A program made the translations under genes and the position numbers. The notes beneath the pieces were generated by a model that was not told the DNA's origin, made no database searches, and worked only from the letters and a program-made list of their open reading frames with translations. DNA of 16,269 nucleotides, taken from positions 1 to 16,269 of the forward strand of contig CAMDGW010000035.1 in the NCBI GenBank assembly GCA_945897695.1, in the 5' to 3' direction. Shown in pieces: positions 1 to 7,089 of this stretch. Every line of letters starts with the position of its first letter. The stretch's first letter is position 1. The stretch is from Pseudobacteriovorax antillogorgiicola. GTDB lineage: Bacteria; Bdellovibrionota_B; Oligoflexia; Oligoflexales; RGVZ01.

Positions 1-34
1 GTGGTTTGCCGATATCTCCTGAAGGAGGACTCGG

Positions 35-583
35 ATGTACCGCTATCCGGCGCAGGTTAGAGTGATGTTGACAGCTACGCTCGTGGGCTTAGTTGTAGGC
101 ATGTCCGCCTGCGGCAAAGCTAAACAACGCGTTGATATTCAAGATGCAAGCTCTGTGAGTAGTACGGATACTCTAACTGTAAATGATCCGAATTGTAAAA
201 AATCAGCTTGCCCGAAGGTTGATTTTTCTATTGTTAATGGCAGCGGGAAAGATCTTACGACTGAATCATTTTCTGGATCCATGGGGGTTCCCGTAGATTG
301 GAAGCTGCGAGTAAAATCCGATGCCACGCCGGGTCGAGTGCGTATTGTTATTTTGCAAGCACCGCTATGGTTGAAATCAAAACCAGCAGATATTCCTGGT
401 GGAGTCGATATCGTTGAGGCTCCAGACGAAGTCGCAACAAATGCATCTTTTGTCGTCCTGGGCAGGGATATAAGCCGCTGCAAGGCGCTAGAAAAAGTTA
501 CAAAATCTTGTACCGATACCAAAACGTCATATAAAGAGTATGACACGCTATTTAATATCAGGTTTTCCATCACCGGAAATTAA
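35..583 (+). CDS. Small predicted lipoprotein, function unknown
   Basis: The 182-residue protein begins with a type II signal peptide: a short n-region with Arg, a hydrophobic stretch at about residues 11-23, and a lipobox ending Ser-Ala-Cys26. Cys26 would be lipidated, and Gly at +2 gives no inner-membrane retention signal, so outer-membrane anchoring is plausible. The rest is soluble and beta-rich, with a segment around residues 80-125 (GVPVDWKLRV, then IVILQAPLWL) that has the look of an Ig- or cadherin-like sandwich, although no family is recognised. Two extra cysteine pairs (in NCKKSAC and in the CKALEKVTKSC segment) may form small disulfide loops. The ATG follows a strong AAGGAGG Shine-Dalgarno at 22-28. 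The gene lies 37 nt before the guanine deaminase gene and may be co-transcribed with it. Lipoprotein status is well supported; role unknown. Confidence 0.8.
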   Translation: MYRYPAQVRVMLTATLVGLVVGMSACGKAKQRVDIQDASSVSSTDTLTVNDPNCKKSACPKVDFSIVNGSGKDLTTESFSGSMGVPVDWKLRVKSDATPGRVRIVILQAPLWLKSKPADIPGGVDIVEAPDEVATNASFVVLGRDISRCKALEKVTKSCTDTKTSYKEYDTLFNIRFSITGN

Positions 584-620
584 GTTACTCTCAGGCCCTG
601 TTGCTGAGGAGTTTTTAATC

Positions 621-1949
621 ATGTCCGTGCATGTAGCGCGTGCGACAATACACTGTGCTGGCGAGATCTGGACGCCATACCGCAATGGGGCATCAGTCCG
701 CCTCAGCACCTACAAGTCAGCTGCGATGTTGGTGGACGATCATGGTGTCATTTCAGAAATTGGCGAGTCTGCCGAAATTTTCAAAAAACACCCCTCTGCA
801 AAACGTATTGATCACGGATCGGCAATTATCATTCCTGGTTTTGTCGATGGTCATCTGCATTGCCCACAACTAGATGTCATCGGCTCCGGTGGTTACCGTT
901 TGCTTGATTGGCTTGATCAATATGTGTTCCCTGCCGAGGCAGCATTTAAGGATGCCGACGTAGCTAGGCGCGGTGCTAGGCGATTGACAAGGGAATTGGT
1001 TCGGCATGGGATAACCACGGCTGCAGCCTTCTCCAGTGTTCATGCTCATGCTGCCGACTTGCTATTCGATAGTTTTGATCGATCCGGTTTGCGCCTGGTT
1101 GCGGGAAAAACCTCAATGGATATTGGTGCTCCAAAGGATGTACTGGAGCCGGTAGCTCAGGATATTGAATCGCAAGAAAATTTGATTGCGAAGTGGCATG
1201 GAAGAGACGGTCGATTATTTTACGCGATTACTCCCAGGTTTGCGTTGAGTTGTTCCCCTGCCATGATGAAAGCACTGCAGGCACTGCGGGAAAAACATGG
1301 ATCTTGTTACGTACAGACTCACATCAGCGAGAATATCAATGAGGTGAATGATGTATTGGCGGTATGGAAGGGTTTTCGTGATTACCTGGCAGTTTACGAG
1401 GATCATGGATTACTTGGAAGCAAAACGCTGTTAGCCCACGGCATTTATTTGACAGAGTCTGAACTGACACGAGTTGCGGCAAGTGGAACATCGATTGTTC
1501 ATTGCCCAACGTCCAATACATTTCTCGGCAGTGGTCTGTTTAACTTGAATCGTGCGACGACAGCTGGTGCCAAGGTGTGCCTTGCATCCGATATTGGTGC
1601 AGGGACGGGGCTATCTCCTTGGCAGACAATGCTGGAATGTTACAAGGTCCAGGCGCTGCAGGGGGCTTCTGTCTCGGCTGATGAGCTTCTTTATCGTGCG
1701 ACTCTCGCCGGAGCAGAGGCTTTGAGTCTAGATGTAAAAACAGGAAGCTTGGAAGTCGGCAAGTACGCTGACTTTGTGGTCGTACGTCCCGACAAAAACG
1801 AGTTGTTGGGAGAGCGACTTGCTGTGACAAAATCTTCCTCGGAGCGTCTTTTTGCCTGTATTGCCTACGGCGATGACCGAATTGTTGACAGTGTTTATGT
1901 TGCGGGCAAACGCTTAAATGATTCTGTTGCTTGGAACGATTTAGCCTGA
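621..1949 (+). CDS. guaD: Guanine deaminase (amidohydrolase family)
   Basis: It hydrolyses guanine to xanthine and ammonia in cytoplasmic purine catabolism. The 442-residue protein has the amidohydrolase zinc site in order: His78-Leu-His80 (in VDGHLHCPQ), His234 with catalytic Glu237 (in QTHISEN), His273 (in LLAHGIY) and Asp324 (in LASDIGAG). The segment after HLH, with LLDWLDQY and then FPAE, is the guanine-deaminase signature and separates it from chlorohydrolases and cytosine deaminases. Length is normal for the family. I chose the ATG at 621 because GAGGAG lies about ten bases upstream and homology-like sequence starts there. The open frame extends back to 540, but that start would overlap the lipoprotein gene. 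No purine-degradation genes follow, so it may serve salvage or nitrogen acquisition. Confident in the family, slightly less in guanine as the exclusive substrate. Confidence 0.92.
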   Translation: MSVHVARATIHCAGEIWTPYRNGASVRLSTYKSAAMLVDDHGVISEIGESAEIFKKHPSAKRIDHGSAIIIPGFVDGHLHCPQLDVIGSGGYRLLDWLDQYVFPAEAAFKDADVARRGARRLTRELVRHGITTAAAFSSVHAHAADLLFDSFDRSGLRLVAGKTSMDIGAPKDVLEPVAQDIESQENLIAKWHGRDGRLFYAITPRFALSCSPAMMKALQALREKHGSCYVQTHISENINEVNDVLAVWKGFRDYLAVYEDHGLLGSKTLLAHGIYLTESELTRVAASGTSIVHCPTSNTFLGSGLFNLNRATTAGAKVCLASDIGAGTGLSPWQTMLECYKVQALQGASVSADELLYRATLAGAEALSLDVKTGSLEVGKYADFVVVRPDKNELLGERLAVTKSSSERLFACIAYGDDRIVDSVYVAGKRLNDSVAWNDLA

Positions 1950-1992
1950 ATTGAGAGAGATTTTTTACCTCGATCAGAAAAGGCATGTGACC

Positions 1993-2022
1993 TTGGCGCT
2001 CTAGTCTGCGATGTGCTAACAT
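1993..2022 (+). promoter_or_regulatory. Putative extended -10 promoter of dps
   Basis: TTGGCG (1993-1998) and TAACAT (2017-2022) are separated by 18 nt, and TG sits one base upstream of the -10 (extended -10). Transcription would start near 2029 and give a leader of about 24 nt containing GAGGGA before the dps ATG. Each box matches the sigma-70 consensus only partly, so this is a prediction by eye. No OxyR- or Fur-like operator was recognised. Confidence 0.38.
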
Positions 2023-2052
2023 CAGGAGGCTTTTTATAGAGGGAGCACACGC

Positions 2053-2526
2053 ATGAAAATTGAAATAGGAATTTCCGAACCAAATCGGAAGAAAATTGCA
2101 CAAGGACTGGCTAAACTTTTGGCTGACAGCTACATCCTTTATCTTAAGACTCATAATTTTCATTGGAATGTTGAAGGGCCCATGTTTAACACCCTTCACG
2201 TCATGTTCATGGATCAATACACTGAACTATGGAATGCCCTTGATTTGATTGCGGAGAGAATTCGCGCCCTGGGAAGTTATGCTCCAGGGTCATACAAACA
2301 ATACTCCCAGCTATCATCCATACCTGAGTCTGAGGGTCAGGTTTCCGCTAAGGAGATGATTAAGCAGCTTCTTCAGGGTCATGAGGCGGTTGCCAAGACT
2401 GCTCGAACAGTGCTTCCGCTGGCCGAAGCTGGTAGTGATGAGGCTACGAATGACTTGCTTGTTCAGCGTCTCAATATTCACGAAAAGACAGCGTGGATGC
2501 TTCGCTCCATGCTGGCAAAAGACTGA
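2053..2526 (+). CDS. dps: Dps-family ferritin-like DNA-protection protein
   Basis: Dps proteins form dodecameric shells that oxidise Fe2+ with peroxide and store ferric iron, protecting DNA during starvation or oxidative stress. The 157-residue length is typical. The inter-subunit ferroxidase ligands are visible with exact family spacing: His37, His49 (12 later), Asp64 (15 later) and Glu68 (4 later), embedded in the diagnostic THNFHWNVEGPMFNTLH segment. The N-terminus is short, with only a few lysines/arginines (Arg12, Lys13, Lys14), so strong direct DNA binding through a long basic tail is not obvious. The gene has its own putative promoter and RBS (GAGGGA at about 2039-2044), and is followed by a strong terminator inside the convergent transporter gene, so it is likely monocistronic. 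Confidence 0.93.
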   Translation: MKIEIGISEPNRKKIAQGLAKLLADSYILYLKTHNFHWNVEGPMFNTLHVMFMDQYTELWNALDLIAERIRALGSYAPGSYKQYSQLSSIPESEGQVSAKEMIKQLLQGHEAVAKTARTVLPLAEAGSDEATNDLLVQRLNIHEKTAWMLRSMLAKD

Positions 2527-2544
2527 TTACGTTTCATTTTACAT

Positions 2545-3690
2545 TCAATGCTTAATAACTTGGGCTCCGGGATCGCGGAGCTCAAGTATTTTTAGTAGGA
2601 CCATGGCCATAGTAATCATAAAAGCAGGGATCCAGTAGGCAGTTGCAAATCCAGAGAGGTCGGCCAGTGCACCGATGGCGATGTTCATGATGCTCAGAGA
2701 AGCCTGCATTCCTGCGAGCATCCAGATAACCATGCTACGGTCTCGTTCTGGGAAGCGAAGCCCGACCCAGGTGACATAGAGCGGAAAAAATGGACCGAAA
2801 ATTCCAGTTAAAGGAAGTAACCATAACCAACCAGTCAAACGGGCAGTGATAAAACAAGCAAGGGAACCGGCTAAACTCACCCAGATTAATAAGCGATGAT
2901 AGCGAGGTCTTGCCCAAAGTCCACAGGCCACTCGGGTTATGAGCATGGCACCAAAAAACATGGACGTATATAACGAGGCGTCCTTGATGCTTATCCCATA
3001 ACTTTGAACGAGAAAAGCTGGCATCCAGGTCGAGGTGAGAACTTCCCCGAGGACATACGCTATCAGTACACAAATGGTAAGGACGTGGATCCGTCCGAGA
3101 GTCATGGGTTGAGCTTTTTCACGCCGAGATGCAAGACTTTCAGTGGGAGGACCTTTAAAAAAAATCAAGGTAGCAAGTGCTGCTGCAAACGGAGCAGCAG
3201 CTGCAAAAAGATACTTCCAGTTCTCTGGCTGAACCAGAACAATACCCGCGATCAAAGGTGCAAAAAAAGAGCTAAGACCATAGAGAGAATGCAGTGCCGA
3301 CATCATCTGACCGCGTCTGGAGGCATCAAAGCTAGATTGTACAAACAGATTACTCAGGGAGCCCATAGTGGAGATGCAGCCACCAATTAGCGCTCCCCAT
3401 AAAAATAGTGAAAACGGTGTGTCCACATAGATAGTCGCCGCGCAGGTTGCGACTGTATAAAGCAAGACGCTGATACCAACTTGACGAAGTGACCAACGAT
3501 TAAGTAGTGGCATCAGTAGCCAGGTGGTAACCATGGCCACGAGATTACCAAGGGATACGATCATGGCTGCCGCACCATAATCTAGCTGCATATATTTGGT
3601 GATAACGGGCAGCAATGGGCCGCGCATATTGTCGATCCATGATCCAAGGCTCAATAGCCCGGCTCCACAAATAAAAATCGACCAGCGCAT
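2545..3690 (-). CDS. Major facilitator superfamily (MFS) transporter
   Basis: A 381-residue integral membrane protein with about 12 hydrophobic segments, arranged as two six-helix halves with a charged central loop around residues 185-200 (ESLASRREKAQ). The loop between helices 2 and 3 has the motif-A-like pattern LNRWSLRQVG, and SALHSLYGLSSFFAPL around helix 5 resembles sugar- and drug-type MFS members. It would be an inner-membrane secondary transporter of a small solute; the sequence does not identify the substrate. The start has an AGAGAG-like RBS about ten bases upstream on the minus strand. It converges with dps, ending only 18 nt beyond the dps stop, and diverges from the monooxygenase operon across a 117-bp gap. 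Proximity to guanine deaminase might hint at purine transport, but it is not a recognised purine-permease family. Confidence 0.87.
   Translation of the reverse strand: MRWSIFICGAGLLSLGSWIDNMRGPLLPVITKYMQLDYGAAAMIVSLGNLVAMVTTWLLMPLLNRWSLRQVGISVLLYTVATCAATIYVDTPFSLFLWGALIGGCISTMGSLSNLFVQSSFDASRRGQMMSALHSLYGLSSFFAPLIAGIVLVQPENWKYLFAAAAPFAAALATLIFFKGPPTESLASRREKAQPMTLGRIHVLTICVLIAYVLGEVLTSTWMPAFLVQSYGISIKDASLYTSMFFGAMLITRVACGLWARPRYHRLLIWVSLAGSLACFITARLTGWLWLLPLTGIFGPFFPLYVTWVGLRFPERDRSMVIWMLAGMQASLSIMNIAIGALADLSGFATAYWIPAFMITMAMVLLKILELRDPGAQVIKH
2558..2593 (+). terminator. Rho-independent terminator of dps, inside the convergent MFS gene
   Basis: ACTTGGGCTCCG (2558-2569) pairs with CGGAGCTCAAGT (2576-2587) as a 12-bp stem with one G-U wobble and a six-base loop, followed by ATTTTT (2588-2593). 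It begins 31 nt after the dps stop codon. The minus-strand flank lacks a T-run, so it acts as a terminator for dps only, although it lies in the final codons of the transporter gene. Confidence 0.8.
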
Positions 3691-3807
3691 GGATTAATGC
3701 TCTCTTAAAAAGCAGTTGTTATGATTCTAAGTTCCGACAATGACATGAGAAATTATTATCCGCAATGAGTTTACCTTCCTTGACACTGCCCAGCGGCAAG
3801 CGTAAGT
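3691..3807. promoter_or_regulatory. Divergent intergenic region with putative promoter for the monooxygenase operon
   Basis: This gap separates the minus-strand transporter from the plus-strand operon and should hold promoters for both. On the + strand a perfect TTGACA (3780-3785) is followed after 17 nt by the weak -10-like TAAGTT (3803-3808). This would start transcription at about 3815, almost on the ATG at 3817. No clear minus-strand promoter or operator palindrome was identified. Confidence 0.35.
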
Positions 3808-3816
3808 TTGTCAGCT

Positions 3817-5031
3817 ATGCAGTTTGATCTTTTTCATAGCATTGGCCGCATTGACAGCCTAAAACCTGTGCCGGAAGACCGGGCAGTTTTTCGTGCTTTT
3901 TTGGAGCAATGTCGTCTCGGTGAAGATTTGGGCTATCCAACAATGTGGGTAGCAGAATCGCATTTTTCAAGTGAAGTTCAAAAAACAAATGCTCGCCCGG
4001 TGATTCCAAACTATCAGGGCGAGGTTGGACTTAATGCTGATTCTTGCCAGCTGGCTCAGTTGGTCTTCTCTCAAACAAAGAAAATTGGATACGGGACTGC
4101 GATTCACAATATCGTGGGTGGTAATGGTGGCCCCATTGCCTCGGCCGACCGGATTCGGAGCCTAGCGTTTTATAATTCATTGAATTCAGAGCCTCGTAAA
4201 CTTCACATCGGAGTTGCCGCTGGTCGATTTCCATACATCAATGCGCCTTTTGGTATTGTACCGCGCAATGATGTTGAGCAGATGCTTTGGCCCCAATACC
4301 AGCGTTTGATATTTATCGAAGCACTAGAAATTTTTCTTCGTTTAATCCGCGGTGAATCGCTGTCGTCAGCGGATGTCAAATCTTGGATGATTGATCGATC
4401 GTTTTTCAAATCCGATGACGAATTTCTCTCCGCTATGAAGAAGGTCGGCGGTTCAGAAGGCGGAGTTATCTATGCTCCTAGATGGAGCTTCGAAAAGTTA
4501 AAATTGATTCCAAACCTTGACGAACAGGAATTTAAAGGCTGGATGAACTTTGTTTTGGGCTCCCACGACCCATTGGCCCGTGATCATGGCCTTAAATTCG
4601 CAGACCTGGATGTCTTTAACTTATCTTTCACCCCACCGAATGAGTTGGCCAAGGTTCATGATGAAATGTTTATTCGCTACCGTGAACTCGGCCGACAATG
4701 GCATCGTTCACGGCTTCCGCGAACAGTTCTGGTGTTTATTGATAAGTCAGCCAAAGCTGCTCAGGATATGGCTTCGCGGTGTTTTGATACTTACATAGAG
4801 GCAATGCGTGGCACTGTTGTTTTGCCGCCAAAAGAAGAGCTGATGAAGCGAGCCCTTATCGGCGATCCTTCCATGGTTCGTGACCAACTCCATCCAGATG
4901 ACCCGAGGGCTTTCCATATTGATGATCGACTGATGCTTTGGTTTGAATTCAATCAGATTGATCACGAAGGAATCAATAATCAGATGCGCCTTTTTGCGGA
5001 GGACGTCATGCCTTACGTCGCATCAAACTGA
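3817..5031 (+). CDS. LLM-class flavin-dependent oxidoreductase (luciferase-like monooxygenase)
   Basis: A 404-residue bacterial-luciferase-fold (TIM barrel) enzyme expected to use reduced FMN and oxygen to oxidise an unknown substrate in the cytoplasm. Family features: the early helix after strand 1 (CRLGEDLGYPTMWVAESHF), the GYGTAIHNIVGGNGGP segment around residues 89-106, IGVAAGRFPY (flavin/phosphate region), and a C-terminal helix ending in LFAEDVMPYV that is typical of LLM proteins. The loop of about 60 residues around 178-245 is longer and less conserved. Start is uncertain: ATG at 3817 or an in-frame TTG at 3808; neither has a strong Shine-Dalgarno. The stop overlaps the next ATG by one base (TGATG), implying translational coupling with the asparaginase. 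Family is secure; substrate unknown. Confidence 0.87.
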   Translation: MQFDLFHSIGRIDSLKPVPEDRAVFRAFLEQCRLGEDLGYPTMWVAESHFSSEVQKTNARPVIPNYQGEVGLNADSCQLAQLVFSQTKKIGYGTAIHNIVGGNGGPIASADRIRSLAFYNSLNSEPRKLHIGVAAGRFPYINAPFGIVPRNDVEQMLWPQYQRLIFIEALEIFLRLIRGESLSSADVKSWMIDRSFFKSDDEFLSAMKKVGGSEGGVIYAPRWSFEKLKLIPNLDEQEFKGWMNFVLGSHDPLARDHGLKFADLDVFNLSFTPPNELAKVHDEMFIRYRELGRQWHRSRLPRTVLVFIDKSAKAAQDMASRCFDTYIEAMRGTVVLPPKEELMKRALIGDPSMVRDQLHPDDPRAFHIDDRLMLWFEFNQIDHEGINNQMRLFAEDVMPYVASN

Positions 5032-6008
5032 TGGTGGATCTCATCAGCGCAAAGCCTATATTCGCTTTCACTCGCAAAGATATCACAGAAGTGGTTGTCC
5101 ACGGTATTGTTTCCCTGAAGCATCAGGGGTTACCCTTAACTGGAGACGATGCATCAACCGTAATCGTGACACGATCACTATTGAAACCCTGGCAGGCTCT
5201 TGCAACCGGTGGATTTAAACGCTCAAAGTCGTTTTGGGCTATGAGTATTGCATCGCACAGTGGTCTTTCATCCCATATTGATCAGCTAAAAGAGCTAATG
5301 CAAGAAACCGGCGCATCAGAGTCTGACCTTGTTTGTCCGAGGACTCTACCGCTGGATGCTAGTGTTTCAGTGACTATGAGGCAGTCGGGGCAGCCAGCAT
5401 CCCGTTTGCATCACCCATGCGCAGGCAAGCATCTCTTGATGCTTGCTGCAGCACAGAAAGAAGACAAACCGGTCGAAAACTACTGGCACGAGGACCATCC
5501 GGTACAAAAGAGAATTCAGTCGCTCGTGGGGCGTGAGGCGAGTGAAAAGCTAACATGGGTGACCGACAGCTGTGGCCTTCCAGTCGCGGCAATGCCGGTA
5601 CGCGCAATTATGAATATGTATGAGCGGTTTGCTATGGACTCAACTGAAGCAGCCATGGACTTAAAAGCTCTATGGCTTGAGCATCCTCGTTTGATTGGCG
5701 GTTCAAGGCGCCTCGACTCTGATATTGTCGAGATGGGCGCAAAAAAATTGCTCGCAAAAGAGGGGGCCGATGGCCTTCTCGCTGTTCAATCATTGCCCGC
5801 TCCGGGCGAAACTGTCTGCGGCTGTTTTGTTAAAATTGCCTCAGGCTATAATGCAGCCCATTTGGGGATCGCTTTGTGGTGTCTACTTTCATCGCGAGAT
5901 GATCTGAATGCTCCGCTAGTGGCGCTCAGGGATTATCTAAGAAGTCGTTTGGAAGAGTGGGTACCAAAAGATCAGAAGCTTCAAATCCTTTATAGGCCAT
6001 CCCAATGA
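5031..6008 (+). CDS. Asparaginase of the Rhizobium etli type (Asparaginase_II / class 3)
   Basis: It is expected to hydrolyse L-asparagine to aspartate and ammonia in the cytoplasm. The 325-residue length and motifs match the rhizobial ReAV class, unrelated to EcAII or plant-type enzymes. The visible active-site set is Ser49-x-x-Lys52 (in TRSLLKPWQ), the SHSG motif at 75-78, zinc-site Cys130-x-x-Lys133 (in HPCAGKH) and Cys181 (in TDSCGLP), and Lys268 (in CFVKIASG). This parallels the ReAV residues Ser48/Lys51, Ser80, Cys135/Lys138/Cys189 and Lys263 as I recall them. HPVQ between these motifs is also characteristic. All key positions appear intact. The ATG overlaps the monooxygenase stop by one base and the gene end overlaps the next start by four, so it is the middle gene of an operon. 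Confidence 0.88.
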   Translation: MVDLISAKPIFAFTRKDITEVVVHGIVSLKHQGLPLTGDDASTVIVTRSLLKPWQALATGGFKRSKSFWAMSIASHSGLSSHIDQLKELMQETGASESDLVCPRTLPLDASVSVTMRQSGQPASRLHHPCAGKHLLMLAAAQKEDKPVENYWHEDHPVQKRIQSLVGREASEKLTWVTDSCGLPVAAMPVRAIMNMYERFAMDSTEAAMDLKALWLEHPRLIGGSRRLDSDIVEMGAKKLLAKEGADGLLAVQSLPAPGETVCGCFVKIASGYNAAHLGIALWCLLSSRDDLNAPLVALRDYLRSRLEEWVPKDQKLQILYRPSQ

Positions 6009-6964
6009 GCATCACCCGCAAAGAGTTTGTGGTGAAGCCTGCCGAATCAGAAATGAGGATAGACCTATTTCTTTCGGCAGCCCTGCCTGATCTCTCGCGT
6101 CGCAAGGTGCGACAGATTTTAGATGTTGGCGGCTGTTACGTGAATAACAAACGGATGCATATTGCTTCGCGTAAAGTTCATTCTGGCGATAAAGTCCGCG
6201 TTGAATTCAGTCTCGAGGGTCTAAAAAAATCGAGGCAGAAGACATTTGCTTTTTCGGATGCTGATATTCTTTATGATGATCACCAGGTAATCGCAATAAA
6301 TAAGCCCCCAGGACTTCCTAGCCAGGCAACTCGTGATCAGGACGTTATGCATGCAGAAGTTTGCCTCCGCGAATGGCTTAAGCTCAAAAACCGTGGCCAG
6401 GAAAAACTGATACTTTTGCACCGATTGGATAAGGAAACGTCTGGCGTTTTATTGTTTGCGACGAATGCCAATACGGCCACATGGATCACGGATCAATTCC
6501 GTCAGCGTAGCTTGAGTAAGACATACTGGGCTCTTTGTCGCGGTTTACCAAAATTTCAAAAGTTTGAACAAGAGTGCTATTTATCAGAAATTGATAAAAA
6601 GACAGGAATGGTGCGTCCCGTTCAAAGTGGGGGCAAACCAAGTAAAACACTTTTTGAAACAAGAAAAATTGACGCTGCAACCGGGGTTGTGTGGATAGTC
6701 TGCCATCCAGAAACAGGAAGAAGTCATCAAATTAGAGTTCACCTTGAAATGATGGGATTGCCGATCATTGGAGATAAGCGCTACGGGCAGCACATTCGCG
6801 ACAAAGTGCGCGATGATATAGCCTCTTTAGCGAGTCAGCACCATATGCTCCATGCCAGATCTCTTCAGTTTTCACCCGCGCCAAACGTTCAGGACGTGAC
6901 TGTACAGGCTAATCCGCCTGAGGCGTTTACATCGATTCTTAAACACATTGAATCTTTGGCTTGA
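6005..6964 (+). CDS. RluA-family pseudouridine synthase with S4 domain
   Basis: A 319-residue RNA-modifying enzyme that isomerises specific uridines in rRNA or tRNA to pseudouridine. Residues about 15-75 form an S4 RNA-binding domain (MRIDLFLSAALP, then SRRKVRQIL and VNNKR). The catalytic domain has the RluA signature HRLDKETSG with catalytic Asp142, preceded by the strand INKPPGLPSQ and followed by the C-terminal GRSHQIRVHLEMMGLPIIGDKRYG block. Domain order and length match RluC/RluD-type enzymes; the target uridine cannot be read from sequence. The ATG overlaps the asparaginase stop as ATGA, so translation is coupled. It has no obvious metabolic link with the two upstream genes, so co-expression may be incidental. 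Confidence 0.93.
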   Translation: MSITRKEFVVKPAESEMRIDLFLSAALPDLSRRKVRQILDVGGCYVNNKRMHIASRKVHSGDKVRVEFSLEGLKKSRQKTFAFSDADILYDDHQVIAINKPPGLPSQATRDQDVMHAEVCLREWLKLKNRGQEKLILLHRLDKETSGVLLFATNANTATWITDQFRQRSLSKTYWALCRGLPKFQKFEQECYLSEIDKKTGMVRPVQSGGKPSKTLFETRKIDAATGVVWIVCHPETGRSHQIRVHLEMMGLPIIGDKRYGQHIRDKVRDDIASLASQHHMLHARSLQFSPAPNVQDVTVQANPPEAFTSILKHIESLA

Positions 6965-6984
6965 ATTTGGATTGACGAATCCCG

Positions 6985-7014
6985 TTGATCAAATCGGTGG
7001 CAGCAAGATACTAT
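6985..7014 (+). promoter_or_regulatory. Putative sigma-70 promoter of the M13 peptidase gene
   Basis: TTGATC (6985-6990) and TACTAT (7009-7014) are 18 nt apart, each matching four of six consensus bases. Transcription from about 7021 would give a leader of roughly 70 nt ending in the CAGGAGTG RBS. Prediction by eye; the three upstream genes have no strong terminator, so read-through is also possible. Confidence 0.35.
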
Positions 7015-7089
7015 TTGTCTAGGTTTGCTTGCTTTTTGACTAAATCACCACACTGTAAATCGTACAAGATTTGTGAACAGGAGTGCTTT

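Noticed and set aside
540..620. Upstream extension of guanine deaminase to the ATG at 540
   Set aside because: It would overlap the lipoprotein gene and lacks an RBS; the ATG at 621 has GAGGAG and begins where deaminase-like sequence begins.
1540..2217. 225-residue minus-strand open frame
   Set aside because: It lies antisense to guanine deaminase and dps, has low-complexity, Gln/His/Arg/Ser/Pro-rich composition and no family features; a shadow frame.
2545..3690. Calling the MFS protein a purine transporter because guanine deaminase is nearby
   Set aside because: It is MFS, not a nucleobase-cation or NCS2 family member, is convergent with dps and is not in an operon with the deaminase.
6985..7089. 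Upstream extension of the M13 peptidase to 6985
   Set aside because: The added residues would precede a clean signal peptide, and a good RBS sits directly before the ATG at 7090.
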